Source: Streptomyces longispororuber
GTDB lineage: Bacteria; Actinomycetota; Actinomycetes; Streptomycetales; Streptomycetaceae
Reading direction: 5' to 3'
Assembly: GCF_024448165.1 (NCBI RefSeq)
Contig: NZ_JAMOLN010000027.1
Coordinates: 1-64,000, forward strand
Length of the DNA stretch: 64,000 nucleotides
The notes beneath the pieces were generated by a model, which saw only the letters and a program-made list of their open reading frames with translations, had not been told where the DNA came from and did not search any database. Both the position numbers and the translations under genes were made by a program. Shown one piece after another: positions 1 to 8,103 of this stretch (positions are counted from its first letter, which is position 1; each line of letters starts with the position of its first letter).

Positions 1-2378
1 TACTTGCGCAGGGTGAGGGGGACGGTCTCATTGACGGCGGTGCACACCGCGCGCACACCGAGCGGGACGTTGACGCCACCGTTGATGCCGTCGTTCCAGC
101 CCAGCAGTTCGTTGCCGTCTTTGTCGTGGGCGAGGCAGTTCATCGAGCCGGTGGAGAGCGGGTTGCTCTGGAAGTCGGTGCGCTCGTCGACCTGCTTGTA
201 GTTGAGGAGTTCCGGATCGTCGCTGTTCAGCTGCTCCGCGAGCTGGTAGCGGGCGTCGGGGGACACCTCGGCGGTGGCCTCGGGGCTGCCGTGCGCACCG
301 GCCGGGCCGGGCAGCGCGCCGTCGGCGCCGATGGCGCGCAGGTCCCAGCTGGTGGGGTCGGCGTCACCGCCGGAGACCCGCTTGGCCAGGGTGAGCCGGG
401 TGGTGCACGCCACGTGGTTGGTGATCTTGTGCGTGTTCGCCCCGGCCTCCAGAGTGATCACGGCTGACGGGGCGTCGGTGTCCAGGTCACGGCCGTCCAG
501 GTCGACGCCGGTCAGCTCGCAGTCCACCTTGGGGGCGAACCGCGTCTGCTCCGCCACCGTGACGGCATCGCCCTCGCTGTAGCCCTCGCGGGGAACGCCC
601 CAGCCCTGACTCGAGGCGCCCGCATCCCCAGGGCCGGTCAGGCTCAGATCGGCCTGCAGGTCACCGGGCTGTTCGCCGTCGGGATAGGTGCGGGTGCCGT
701 CGCCGGTGGTGACCTGCCACTCCTTGTCGACCTGGACGGAAGCGGGCACGACCGCGGCAGGGGCCTTGTTGAGCACGCTGCAGGTCACCGATCCGTCTAC
801 GGGGACGTCGACCTCGAAGCCGGTACCGTCGTCCGGATCGTTCGTCACCTCGACGGCCTGTTCGGCCACCTTGTCGTAGCAGACGGCGTTCTTCCCGTCC
901 TGTTGGATCAGTTGGTACCCCGCCTGCTGGCGCTCGGCCGCACGCACCCTGGCCGATTCGGTGCCGGTTTCGCTGTAGTCGAGGGGGAAGTTCACCGCCC
1001 CGGTGCCGTCGTTCGTCGTGGTCTGCGGGGAGTCGACGGTGACACCCTCGGTCGTGGTGGAGCCGTCGAACGTCCACCCCTCAGGGGCGTTGTAGACGGT
1101 GCCGTCCTCTGCCTGGATCTGCTTGACGACCGACAGCGACGGAGTGCAGTTCGCCAGGGCCAGGTCGCGCAGCGCCTTGCCGGCGTCGTCGAAGTCGGCC
1201 TCCTGGTAGTAGTCGGCCGTCGCCGCGTTGGTCCCGTCGTACTTCGTCTTCCCCGACAGGGAGGCGAGGTTGTAGGAGGCGTTGCCGGAGACGCCGCTGC
1301 CGACACCCACGGCCAGCACCCGGGTGCTCTTCGCCTTGAGGGCGTTGGCGGAGAAGATGCCGTTCTCCACCTCGCGCACCCGGGTCGTCGACCCGTTGCC
1401 GCCGGTGCTCTCGGGGGTGGAGTAGCGCGTCGGCATGCCGTCGGTGATCACCACAGCGACGTCGTAGTCACTGCCGGCGAGGGCGGGCTCGTACAGGGCA
1501 CGGTCCCAGTTCGTCGCCCCGTTGGCGGTGGACTCGGTCCAGTGAGCCCAGGTCTGCTTGAACGCGGCCGCGTCCGCGCGGGTGGAGACCGAGCGCAGGC
1601 CCGGCTCGTTCGGTCCGCCGTTGGTGGCCGGGGAGTACGAGGAGAAGGTGAACTTCGCCATCGAGGAGGGCGTGCCCTGCAGGGCGTCGACGAAGGTGTT
1701 CGCGGCCGTCTTCAGGGCGCCGACACTCCCGTTCATCGAGCCGGACAGGTCCATCACCAAAGCGACCTTCAGGCCGCACTTCTGCGGCAGGGCGGGGTTG
1801 TTGCGCGACTGCTGCCAGGTGCCGCCGGAGGCGTTGTAGGTGTTGGAGCCGGAGGAGACCATGAAGCCGTTGGCGCCGGTGGCCGTCGAGCTGTAGGTGT
1901 TGGCCGAGTACAGCGCCGGAGTCCGGAAGCGGTACGGGGTGGTCGTACTGGTGCTGGCACTCGTGCGGAACTGGTCGTTGACGAACCAGCCGCCCGGCGC
2001 GGAGATCTGACGCACCCACATCTGCTGGCCCCGGAGGGCGCCGCCCGTTCCGGTGCCGGTGACGATGAAGCTGCAGTCGCCATCGGCGTCCGACGTGCAG
2101 GTGAACGCCGCACTGCCGCCGGTCTCCGTCGCGTACAGCCCGAGCGTGGTGCCTGCCAGTGGCGCGACCGACTGATCCCCGTTGCGGTCCCCGCCCACCT
2201 TCACCGTCACCACGGACGTCGTGTCAGTGGGCGAGGGAACCGACCGGGCGGCACGGTCCGCGCCGCTGGCGACCGGATCGGCGGGCAGCTGAGCCGCCGG
2301 CAGCAGTAAGGCCGCCAGGCCCGCGGCCACTGCCCCGAGGGTGCGACGCCCTGCATGTCTGGGCCTTCCTACCGGCAT
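1..2378 (-). CDS. Secreted von Willebrand factor A (VWA) domain protein, 3' end at window edge
   Basis: Reads leftwards from an ATG at 2378 for 792 codons without a stop. The last two bases of the window (TA on this strand) begin what is probably the stop codon, so the protein is probably complete. The N-terminus has an Arg-rich start and a hydrophobic stretch (about residues 12-30, ending near LPAAQLPA) typical of a secretion signal. A VWA domain lies at about residues 200-400, with the metal-ion-dependent adhesion site DLSGS starting at Asp210 and a later ITDG strand. The C-terminal half looks like beta-sandwich repeats of the Cna-B/prealbumin-like type found in surface adhesins. No LPXTG sorting signal is visible, so it is probably released or held non-covalently. 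Partner and function are unknown. Confidence in VWA and secretion is high, in the C-terminal fold moderate. Confidence 0.85.
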   Translation of the reverse strand, partial: MPVGRPRHAGRRTLGAVAAGLAALLLPAAQLPADPVASGADRAARSVPSPTDTTSVVTVKVGGDRNGDQSVAPLAGTTLGLYATETGGSAAFTCTSDADGDCSFIVTGTGTGGALRGQQMWVRQISAPGGWFVNDQFRTSASTSTTTPYRFRTPALYSANTYSSTATGANGFMVSSGSNTYNASGGTWQQSRNNPALPQKCGLKVALVMDLSGSMNGSVGALKTAANTFVDALQGTPSSMAKFTFSSYSPATNGGPNEPGLRSVSTRADAAAFKQTWAHWTESTANGATNWDRALYEPALAGSDYDVAVVITDGMPTRYSTPESTGGNGSTTRVREVENGIFSANALKAKSTRVLAVGVGSGVSGNASYNLASLSGKTKYDGTNAATADYYQEADFDDAGKALRDLALANCTPSLSVVKQIQAEDGTVYNAPEGWTFDGSTTTEGVTVDSPQTTTNDGTGAVNFPLDYSETGTESARVRAAERQQAGYQLIQQDGKNAVCYDKVAEQAVEVTNDPDDGTGFEVDVPVDGSVTCSVLNKAPAAVVPASVQVDKEWQVTTGDGTRTYPDGEQPGDLQADLSLTGPGDAGASSQGWGVPREGYSEGDAVTVAEQTRFAPKVDCELTGVDLDGRDLDTDAPSAVITLEAGANTHKITNHVACTTRLTLAKRVSGGDADPTSWDLRAIGADGALPGPAGAHGSPEATAEVSPDARYQLAEQLNSDDPELLNYKQVDERTDFQSNPLSTGSMNCLAHDKDGNELLGWNDGINGGVNVPLGVRAVCTAVNETVPLTLRK

Positions 2379-2616
2379 GGGCAGTCACACTCCAGTTTCA
2401 CTGATACAACGTCAGAAGTCTCCAATACGTCATAAAAAGCACTGAATGTACAGTAAGCGTAGAATGCGTGTTGCTGCCTTCTTCAGGGCCTGCTGGGCAG
2501 GGTGGAGCGGCTACCGAGCTGTCTTTGCGTGAAGGGGGCGGCACGCTCCTGCGCGGTGGCTCTCACCTCGGTTGGGGCGGCCGCCGCCACCGTCAGTTCT
2601 TGAGCGCTCTGTCCAA
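2379..2616. other. Intergenic: upstream region of the VWA gene
   Basis: Roughly 240 bases between the VWA start and a transposase remnant. The first 90 bases are clearly more AT-rich than the surroundings (2395-2470) and probably carry the promoter of the leftward VWA gene. No gene or repeat was recognised. Confidence 0.4.
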
Positions 2617-2827
2617 GGCGCAGTGTCGGCCTGACCGGAGCGTCGGCGAGGCGACGCCCGTAACGACCATGCACCCGCCAAGACGGCATTCCATACAACG
2701 AACATCTCACGGGCAGAGCCCGGCACCGGCCGCGAAGCGTGGCCGTTCCCGTCACCAGCTCGACCGACTCGACCACCACATCGGATAAATGCGGTAGCAA
2801 TCGACCCAAAATCCCTGAATCACACAC
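2617..2827 (-). pseudogene. ISL3-family transposase, N-terminal remnant
   Basis: On the minus strand about 70 codons read like the start of an ISL3 transposase: a LLPHLSDVVVESV opening and then a RVHGRYGRRLAD segment that follows the zinc ribbon in this family. The CxxC pair of the ribbon is not intact (RCSLYG), and after residue 70 the similarity stops. The rest of the transposase is absent. This is a fossil, independent of the second ISL3 remnant near 32.4-33.1 kb. Confidence 0.55.
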
Positions 2828-2861
2828 TCTTTAGTGAGTGTTCTGTGAGCTTTCGCCGGGC

Positions 2862-3266
2862 TCAGTCCGGGGGCGGGGTTGGCTGCGGGAGTTGGAAGAG
2901 GCCGGGTTCTGGTTCGGTGAGGATGCCGCGGCTGACCAGGCGTTTGAGTTTGGCGCGGGTGCCTTCGATGTGCCGGGGTTCGGTGCCGGTGTCCAGAGCG
3001 AGGCAGACGTCCTTGGCGTGCATTCCGTCCGCGGTGTTCTCGAAGTGGGCGAGGATCTGGTGGCAGGCCGAGGGCAGCGGAGCGAGGCCGTCGGGAAGGT
3101 CCGGGCCGATCTCCAGAAGGGTTTCCCGGGTGATCTTCAGCCGCTCCAGAGCCTGTTCGGCGGCCGCGAGTGGGGCGGTGAGCTCGGCGATCTGGGTGCG
3201 GAGCCGGTTCGCGAGGTCCCGGCCGGCGGCCTCGCGGATCTCGATCTGTTCGAGGAACTCCTGCAT
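2862..3266 (-). CDS. Hypothetical protein with N-terminal coiled coil and probable winged-helix C-terminus
   Basis: 134 residues from the ATG at 3266, chosen because GGGAG sits five bases upstream; an upstream ATG at 3278 has no such site. Residues 1-50 are rich in E, R, A and L with heptad-like spacing (coiled coil). Residues 65-125 contain a segment resembling a winged helix (HAKDVCLALD ... RHIEGTRAKLKRLVSRGIL). It sits immediately downstream of an IS5-type transposase remnant on the same strand, starting within 20 bases of its end, so it may be an IS passenger or a host gene next to the insertion. The family was not recognised and no enzymatic motif is visible. Confidence 0.55.
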   Translation of the reverse strand: MQEFLEQIEIREAAGRDLANRLRTQIAELTAPLAAAEQALERLKITRETLLEIGPDLPDGLAPLPSACHQILAHFENTADGMHAKDVCLALDTGTEPRHIEGTRAKLKRLVSRGILTEPEPGLFQLPQPTPPPD

Positions 3267-3282
3267 GCTCACTCCCACACGA

Positions 3283-4106
3283 TCATGCCGGTCCGCACAG
3301 GCGGGCCGGTGGCAGGTCCCGCCAGGTGGGAGTGGTGGTGGCGGTGAGCCGGTGGGGCATGACGTCGGTCATCGACCAGCGGATCCAGGACGCCGAACTG
3401 GTGGGCAGCCTCTCGTAGTCGCGGGCCAGACGGCGGTGCAGCATCAGCGTGCCGGAGGTCTGCTCGGCGATCCACCGTTTCGGTGCCGGGGCGAACCCCT
3501 TGGTCTGCGGAGCAGCTGACACCACCTCGACGTCGATGCCCAGCGACCGGCCGTGCTCGATGACGGCGTTCTTGAACCCGGCATCGCCCCACCCCTTGGT
3601 CACCGTCGGGTTGACGGCGGCCACCTGGTCCAGCAGCGTGATCCCGATGGCGTTGTCGTGCACGCTCGCGGCGACCACGATCACGGCGATCAGCAGACCG
3701 AGTGCATCGGTGGCGATGCCCCGCTTGCGGCCCCGGCTCTTCTTGCCCGGATCCAGCCCGGTGGTCTCCTTCGGCGCGTTGAGCGAGACGGGTCCTCACG
3801 CCGCCCCTTCGACTCACGGACCTGCCAGCGCAACAGATCGTGGATGGTCCGGTCGGTGCCGTCGTCGCGCCACAGCCCGAAGTAGTAGTAGACCGCGGTG
3901 TAGGGCGGGAAGCCGTGCGGCAGATAGCGCCACTGGCAGCCGGCCCGGGCCTGGTACAGGATCGCGTTGACAATCTCCCGCATCTCGTACCGGCCCTCAT
4001 GGCCGCTGACCGAGCGGTGTTGTCCCTTCCAGGCCGTGACGACCGGCCGGATCAACTCCCATGCCTCGTCCGACAGGTCACTCGGGTACGGCTGCCGCTT
4101 GGCCAC
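3283..4106 (-). pseudogene. IS5-family transposase, inactivated by an internal deletion
   Basis: Starts at 4106 (MAKRQPYPSDLSDEAWELI), the classic N-terminus of Streptomyces IS5-type transposases, and keeps frame through REDPS at about 3797. It then changes frame: LNAPKETTG and KKSRGRKRG continue in another frame to the stop at 3283. Family members carry an IDTQS segment between REDPS and the NAPKETTG stretch, holding the first catalytic aspartate of the DDE triad. Those roughly ten codons are missing here, so the loss both shifts frame and removes a catalytic residue. The C-terminal half (ADAGFKNAV-like region, residues after 3600) is otherwise well preserved. Terminal inverted repeats were not located. 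Confidence 0.85.
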
Positions 4107-4186
4107 GCCTCCAGCACACCGCAGAAGCGGTCAACGGCAAGCCCTCAAACCGGACAGCCGGACACGACGACTCGCAGAACACCCAC

Positions 4187-4771
4187 TCAGTCCTTCAGTG
4201 AGCCGAGCGACGCCACGGTCAGTTCCACCGCGCGGGAGCACAGCGCGTCGAAGTCGTCGCCGCTCTCCAGAGCCAGTGTCGCGGCGTTCACGAACCCCTG
4301 GAGGAGGCGGGCGGTGCGACGGGGGGCATCGTCGCCGAGCTCGGTGAGCGCCGCGACGAGCGGCGCGAGGATCCTGTCATGGGCTTCCGCGGCCGCCTCG
4401 CGCAGCACCGCCGCGTCCGGATCGTCGGCGAGCGCCTGCGCGATGCGGTGCTCACCGTCCCGCACGAGCAGGAGCTGGGCCCTCACATATGCGGCCACGC
4501 GCTCCTGTGGCCCCGCGGCCGTCGACATCTCCTGCTCGATGCGTTCGGTCCAGCGCGGCGCCGCCTCTCGCACCACCTCGGCCAGCAGTTCCCGGCGGTC
4601 GGTGAAGTACTTGTAGACGCTGTTGCGGGCCAGGCCGGTCCGCTGGGCGACCGCGGCGAAGGTGACGCGGGACGCGTCGCCTTCCTCCAGGAGTCCGCGG
4701 GCCGCGGCGATCAGGGCCCGGCGCTGCTGGGCCCTGTGGTCGGCTACGGACGGCGCACTGATCTTCGGCAC
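4187..4771 (-). CDS. TetR-family transcriptional repressor
   Basis: 194 residues. Residues 15-60 form the TetR DNA-binding domain: ALIAAARGLLEEG, then the helix-turn-helix around TFAAVAQRTGLARNSVYKYF. The C-terminal part is the helical ligand-binding region, with no recognisable ligand specificity. It is transcribed away from an ABC permease/ATPase pair at 4893-6694, and a 16-bp inverted repeat lies between the two starts. It therefore very likely represses the transporter and itself, being released by a compound the transporter exports. That role is inferred from arrangement only. Confidence 0.9.
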   Translation of the reverse strand: MPKISAPSVADHRAQQRRALIAAARGLLEEGDASRVTFAAVAQRTGLARNSVYKYFTDRRELLAEVVREAAPRWTERIEQEMSTAAGPQERVAAYVRAQLLLVRDGEHRIAQALADDPDAAVLREAAAEAHDRILAPLVAALTELGDDAPRRTARLLQGFVNAATLALESGDDFDALCSRAVELTVASLGSLKD

Positions 4772-4803
4772 CCCACCAGTCTAGGCACCCAGTAGCACCC
4801 CGC

Positions 4804-4853
4804 TTGGGGACGCTGTGTCTCCATCATCTATGTTGGCGACACGGCGTCCCCAA
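4804..4853. promoter_or_regulatory. Inverted-repeat operator between tetR and the ABC transporter
   Basis: Left arm TTGGGGACGCTGTGTC (4804-4819) and right arm GACACGGCGTCCCCAA (4838-4853) are complementary at 15 of 16 positions, separated by 18 bases containing TATGTT. The position between divergent genes and the size of the arms fit a TetR-family operator overlapping the promoter(s). Confidence 0.75.
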
Positions 4854-4892
4854 AAGGTGGCGCCCCTCCCGCACGAGCCTGAAAGGCCCTCC

Positions 4893-6011
4893 GTGTTCCT
4901 CGCTTTGCTCGAACTGAGGGCGGCCCGCGGCCGCTTCCTCCTGATGGGCAGCGTCGTCGTCCTGGTCGCCGCGCTCGTCGGAGTCGTCTCCGGGTTCACC
5001 ACCGGTCTCGGCGACGACACCGTCTCCGCGCTGCGCCAGCTGCCTGCCACCCACCTCGCCTTCGCCGCGGACGCCAAGTCGGACCAGTTCGCTCGCAGCC
5101 TGCTGCCGGCCACGGCTCTGAAGAGCTGGCAGGAGGCCGACGACGTCGACGCCACCCCGCTCGGCGTCTCGATCACCCGCGGAACCACAGACCGCGGCGT
5201 CGACGTCGACCTCGCCGCGTTCGGCGTCGAGCCCGGGCAGTTCCTCGATCCTGGCGCCACCACCGGGCACCCCCTGCGGGCGACCGGTGCGGGCATCGTC
5301 ATCTCCCAACAGCTCCACGACACCGGGGTCCGGGTCGGCGACACCCTGACGATCGACCGCGTCGGCATCAGGCTGCAGGTGCTCGGCACCACAGACTGCA
5401 GCTCGTACGGACACGTGCCCGTCGCCTACCTTCCCCTCGACGTCTGGCGGCAGATCCGCTTCACCATGCCGGGGGCCGCCCCCGACGCCCGCACCACCCT
5501 GCCGAACGAGTACAGCGCGATCGCGCTCAAGGCCGGGTCGGACGCCGATCTCGCGGCCGCCGACCGCACACTGGGCACGCACACGCTGCCGGTGCGCGAC
5601 GCGTACGCCGCCGCGCCCGGCTACTCCGGCGAACGCGTCACCATGACCTCCATTCAGGCATTCCTCTACGTCATCGCACCCCTCGTCGTGGGCGCCTTCT
5701 TCGCCGTGTGGACCGTGCAGCGCCGCCCCGAACTCGCCCTGCTGCGCGCCATGGGCGCCTCCCGGCGACGGCTGCTCGGGCACACCCTCGCCCAGGCCGC
5801 CGTCGTGGTCGCCACAGGCACCGTCGTCGGCGCGGCACTCGCGGCCGGGGTCGGTGCGCTGGTCGGCTCCGAGGTCCCCTTCTCACTGCCCGCGTCCGTA
5901 CTGATGACGACCATGGCCACCGTGATACTCGTCGGCCTCGCGGGCGCCGCGATCACGCTGCGCAAGATAGCCACCGTCGACCCGATGACCCTTCTGGGAG
6001 CAGCCCGATGA
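4893..6011 (+). CDS. ABC transporter permease, FtsX/MacB type
   Basis: Start taken as the GTG at 4893 because GAAAGG lies six bases upstream. Earlier in-frame starts at 4815 and 4830 lie inside the operator. 372 residues: one membrane segment near the N-terminus (FLLMGSVVVLVAALVGVVSG), a large extracytoplasmic domain, and three C-terminal membrane segments (FLYVIAPLVVGAFFAVW; VVVATGTVVGAALAAGVGAL; TMATVILVGLAGAAITL), the usual FtsX topology. It ends LLGAAR and overlaps the ATPase start by ATGA, so the two are translationally coupled and should form one complex. Substrate unknown; TetR-controlled pairs of this type are usually involved in drug, peptide or envelope stress export. Confidence 0.88.
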   Translation: MFLALLELRAARGRFLLMGSVVVLVAALVGVVSGFTTGLGDDTVSALRQLPATHLAFAADAKSDQFARSLLPATALKSWQEADDVDATPLGVSITRGTTDRGVDVDLAAFGVEPGQFLDPGATTGHPLRATGAGIVISQQLHDTGVRVGDTLTIDRVGIRLQVLGTTDCSSYGHVPVAYLPLDVWRQIRFTMPGAAPDARTTLPNEYSAIALKAGSDADLAAADRTLGTHTLPVRDAYAAAPGYSGERVTMTSIQAFLYVIAPLVVGAFFAVWTVQRRPELALLRAMGASRRRLLGHTLAQAAVVVATGTVVGAALAAGVGALVGSEVPFSLPASVLMTTMATVILVGLAGAAITLRKIATVDPMTLLGAAR

Positions 6012-6694
6012 GCCTCCACCTCCGCGACGTAACCGTCACTCTGGGGGACGGCGAGTCCGCCGTGACCCCGCTCCGCTCCCTCGACGCCGCCTTCGCGCCA
6101 CGCGCCGTCACCGCCCTGGTGGGACCGTCCGGCTCCGGCAAGTCCACCCTCCTCGCAGTCGCCGGGACCCTGCTGAAGCCGGACTCCGGCCAAGTCCTCC
6201 TGTCCGGAACCGACTTGGCGGCCCTGAGCACGGCCGACCGGGCCCGCGAGCGCCGCCGCCGCATCGGATACGTCTTCCAGAGCGGGAACCTTCTCACCGG
6301 GCTCACCGCGCGCCAGCAGCTCCTCGCCGCCGCTTCCGTGTCGGGCCGCTCCCTGCGCTCCGGCAGCGGCCTGCGCGCCCGGGCCGACGAACTGCTCGAC
6401 GACGTCGGCCTCGCCCACCGCCGCGACCACCGTACGGACACCATGTCGGGCGGCGAACGCCAACGCGTGGCCCTGGCGCGGGCGTTGCTCCTCACTCCCG
6501 AGCTCCTCCTGATCGACGAGCCGACTGCCGCCGTCGACCGGGAACGCGCCTCCGACCTCGCCGCACTCATCCGCCGCACCACCCGTCACCACGACTGTGT
6601 GACAGTGGTCGCCACGCACGATCCCGTGATGGAGGCCGCGGCGGACGAGATCCTGGACCTCACCCGACGCGAGGACCGCCCCACGATGCTCTGA
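6008..6694 (+). CDS. ABC transporter ATP-binding protein
   Basis: 228 residues, starting at the ATG that overlaps the permease stop. Walker A GPSGSGKST (residues 39-47), Q-loop near Q91, signature MSGGE (146-150), Walker B LLLIDEP (166-172) and switch histidine H204 are all present, so it should hydrolyse ATP. It is of the LolD/MacB-like class that partners single FtsX-type permeases. A short decayed copy of the GTLLKPDS...QVLL region appears on the minus strand at 25.2 kb. Confidence 0.92.
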   Translation: MSLHLRDVTVTLGDGESAVTPLRSLDAAFAPRAVTALVGPSGSGKSTLLAVAGTLLKPDSGQVLLSGTDLAALSTADRARERRRRIGYVFQSGNLLTGLTARQQLLAAASVSGRSLRSGSGLRARADELLDDVGLAHRRDHRTDTMSGGERQRVALARALLLTPELLLIDEPTAAVDRERASDLAALIRRTTRHHDCVTVVATHDPVMEAAADEILDLTRREDRPTML

Positions 6695-6788
6695 CCACGG
6701 ACTCGGAGTCGGAGCCGCGGGCAGGCGGCACGGAGTAGGCAGCTCCCGGCCGGGCGGGGCCTGCCCGGTCCGTATCCCATACGCCGGA

Positions 6789-7256
6789 TCATCCAGCAGC
6801 GGAGATCAAGTCACGAGCTCGCAGCGCACGGTCCGATAGTGAAGTCGGCGCTCGCGTGGCGGCGGGACCATCCCCGCACGCGCGGCCCGACCCGGTCGCG
6901 ACGATCACGGCGCGCGCCCGGTGCACGGTGCCCGCGCTGTCGGTCACGGTCTTCACGTCACCGGCCAGGTCGACGGCCACGATGTCGTCGTCGATCATCT
7001 CGGCGCCGAACCGCTCGGCCTGGGCGCGCATGTTGTCCATGAGCTCGGGGCCCTGGACGCCCTGGGGAAAGCCGGGGAAGTTCTCGACCTCGGTGGTCGT
7101 CGTCAGCGAGCCGCCGACGAAGATGGCGCCACCGAAGACGAGAGGCTTGAGGTCGGCGCGGGCGGTGTAGAGGGCGGCGGTGTAGCCCGCCGGACCCGAG
7201 CCGATCACGATGACGTTGCGTATCTCTCCGCCGGCGGGTGAGGACTCGCCGCTCAT
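6789..7256 (-). pseudogene. arsT: Thioredoxin reductase (ArsT-like), truncated before the redox site
   Basis: Begins as a normal thioredoxin reductase: FAD-binding [13 protein letters not shown] at residues 16-28, [19 protein letters not shown], and IVATGSG near residue 122. It then diverges into an unrelated 33-residue tail and stops at 155 residues, where the family runs to about 310-330. The CxxC redox centre and the NADPH domain are missing, so it cannot reduce thioredoxin. Its start overlaps the arsC stop (ATGA), the usual arsC-arsT arrangement in Streptomyces arsenic operons, so the coupling survives but the second enzyme does not. Confidence 0.85.
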
Positions 7257-7666
7257 GCGGTCTTCTCCGGAGCGATCTCGGCGATCAGGCCCTCGACGAG
7301 CACCTTGATCTCGTCCCGGATCGGGCGCACGGCCTCCACGCCCTGGCCCGCCGGGTCCTCCAGCGTCCAGTCGAGGTAGCGCTTGCCAAGGAAGACGGGG
7401 CAGGTGTCACCGCAGCCCATGGTGATGCAGACGTCCGACTCCTTGACCGCGTCCACGGTCAGGACCTTCGGGGTCTCGGCGGAGATGTCGATACCGACCT
7501 CGCGCATCGCCTCGACGGCGGCCGGGTTCACTTCCTTGCCGGGGTTCGAGCCGGCCGAGCGGACCTCGACACGGTCGCCCGCCAGATGGGTCAGCCAGGC
7601 AGCGGCCATCTGGGACCGGCCGGCGTTGTGGACACACACGAACAGGACGGAGGGCTTCTCGGACAT
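7253..7666 (-). CDS. arsC: Arsenate reductase, low-molecular-weight phosphatase type
   Basis: 137 residues from the ATG at 7666. It carries the P-loop CVHNAGR (Cys11 to Arg17, CX5R) and further cysteines C80, C85 and C89 in [10 protein letters not shown], matching the relay cysteines of thioredoxin-linked ArsC enzymes. It reduces arsenate to arsenite for export. It is divergent from arsR-acr3 and overlaps the truncated arsT. With arsT broken it must draw electrons from a thioredoxin system elsewhere in the genome. Confidence 0.93.
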   Translation of the reverse strand: MSEKPSVLFVCVHNAGRSQMAAAWLTHLAGDRVEVRSAGSNPGKEVNPAAVEAMREVGIDISAETPKVLTVDAVKESDVCITMGCGDTCPVFLGKRYLDWTLEDPAGQGVEAVRPIRDEIKVLVEGLIAEIAPEKTA

Positions 7667-7740
7667 CAGTGGTCTCACTTGTCTCGTGCCGCGCGACGGA
7701 GTGCTCGCTGCGGAAATCAGGGCTTGCATCAGGCTTCATC

Positions 7741-7791
7741 GATATCAGCACCCAGTGGTATCAGCAGCCGCTGATGTGAAAGTATCAGTCC
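7741..7791. promoter_or_regulatory. Divergent arsC/arsR promoter with ArsR-type operator
   Basis: Three copies of TATCAG (7743, 7759 and 7783 regions) and the dyad ATCAGC-AGCC-GCTGAT (7760-7775) lie just upstream of arsR. The site is well placed to control both the leftward arsC and the rightward arsR-acr3 operon. Binding by the adjacent ArsR is inferred. Confidence 0.6.
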
Positions 7792-8103
7792 ATGATGACG
7801 TCAGCCAAGACTGAACTGATCCGGGTGATCGCCGACCCGCTCAGGCTTCAGATCGTGACCCTGCTCGCCCACGAGACCCTGTGCACCACCCACCTCGTGG
7901 AGGAGACAGGGGCCCGGCAGACGAACCTCTCCAACCACCTGCGCGTCCTGCGCGAGGCCGGGGTGGTGGAGACCGAGCCGTGCGGCCGCTTCACCTACTA
8001 CAAGCTGAAGCCTGAGGTCCTCGAAGACCTGGCCGGCGTTTTCGGTGACCTCGCGCAGACCGCGCGCACCACCATCGAGACCAACCGAAAGCGAGCCTGC
8101 TGA
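7792..8103 (+). CDS. arsR: ArsR-family arsenic-responsive repressor
   Basis: 103 residues with the winged-helix recognition region RQTNLSNHLRVLREAGVV. Cysteines at 31 (ETLCTTHL), 64 (EPCGR) and 103 (C-terminal residue) could sense As(III). The arrangement differs from the classical ELCVCDL motif, and which cysteines bind is not certain. The stop overlaps the ATG of the acr3 gene, so repressor and pump are coupled. Confidence 0.92.
   Translation: MMTSAKTELIRVIADPLRLQIVTLLAHETLCTTHLVEETGARQTNLSNHLRVLREAGVVETEPCGRFTYYKLKPEVLEDLAGVFGDLAQTARTTIETNRKRAC

Noticed and set aside
903..2309. 468-residue plus-strand open frame opposite the VWA gene
   Set aside because: It is the complement of a gene with clear signal peptide and VWA motifs, and is typical of GC-rich antisense frames.
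4187..4200. Terminator after tetR
   Set aside because: The ACTCAG...CTTCAGTGAG stretch forms only a weak short stem and overlaps the coding end.
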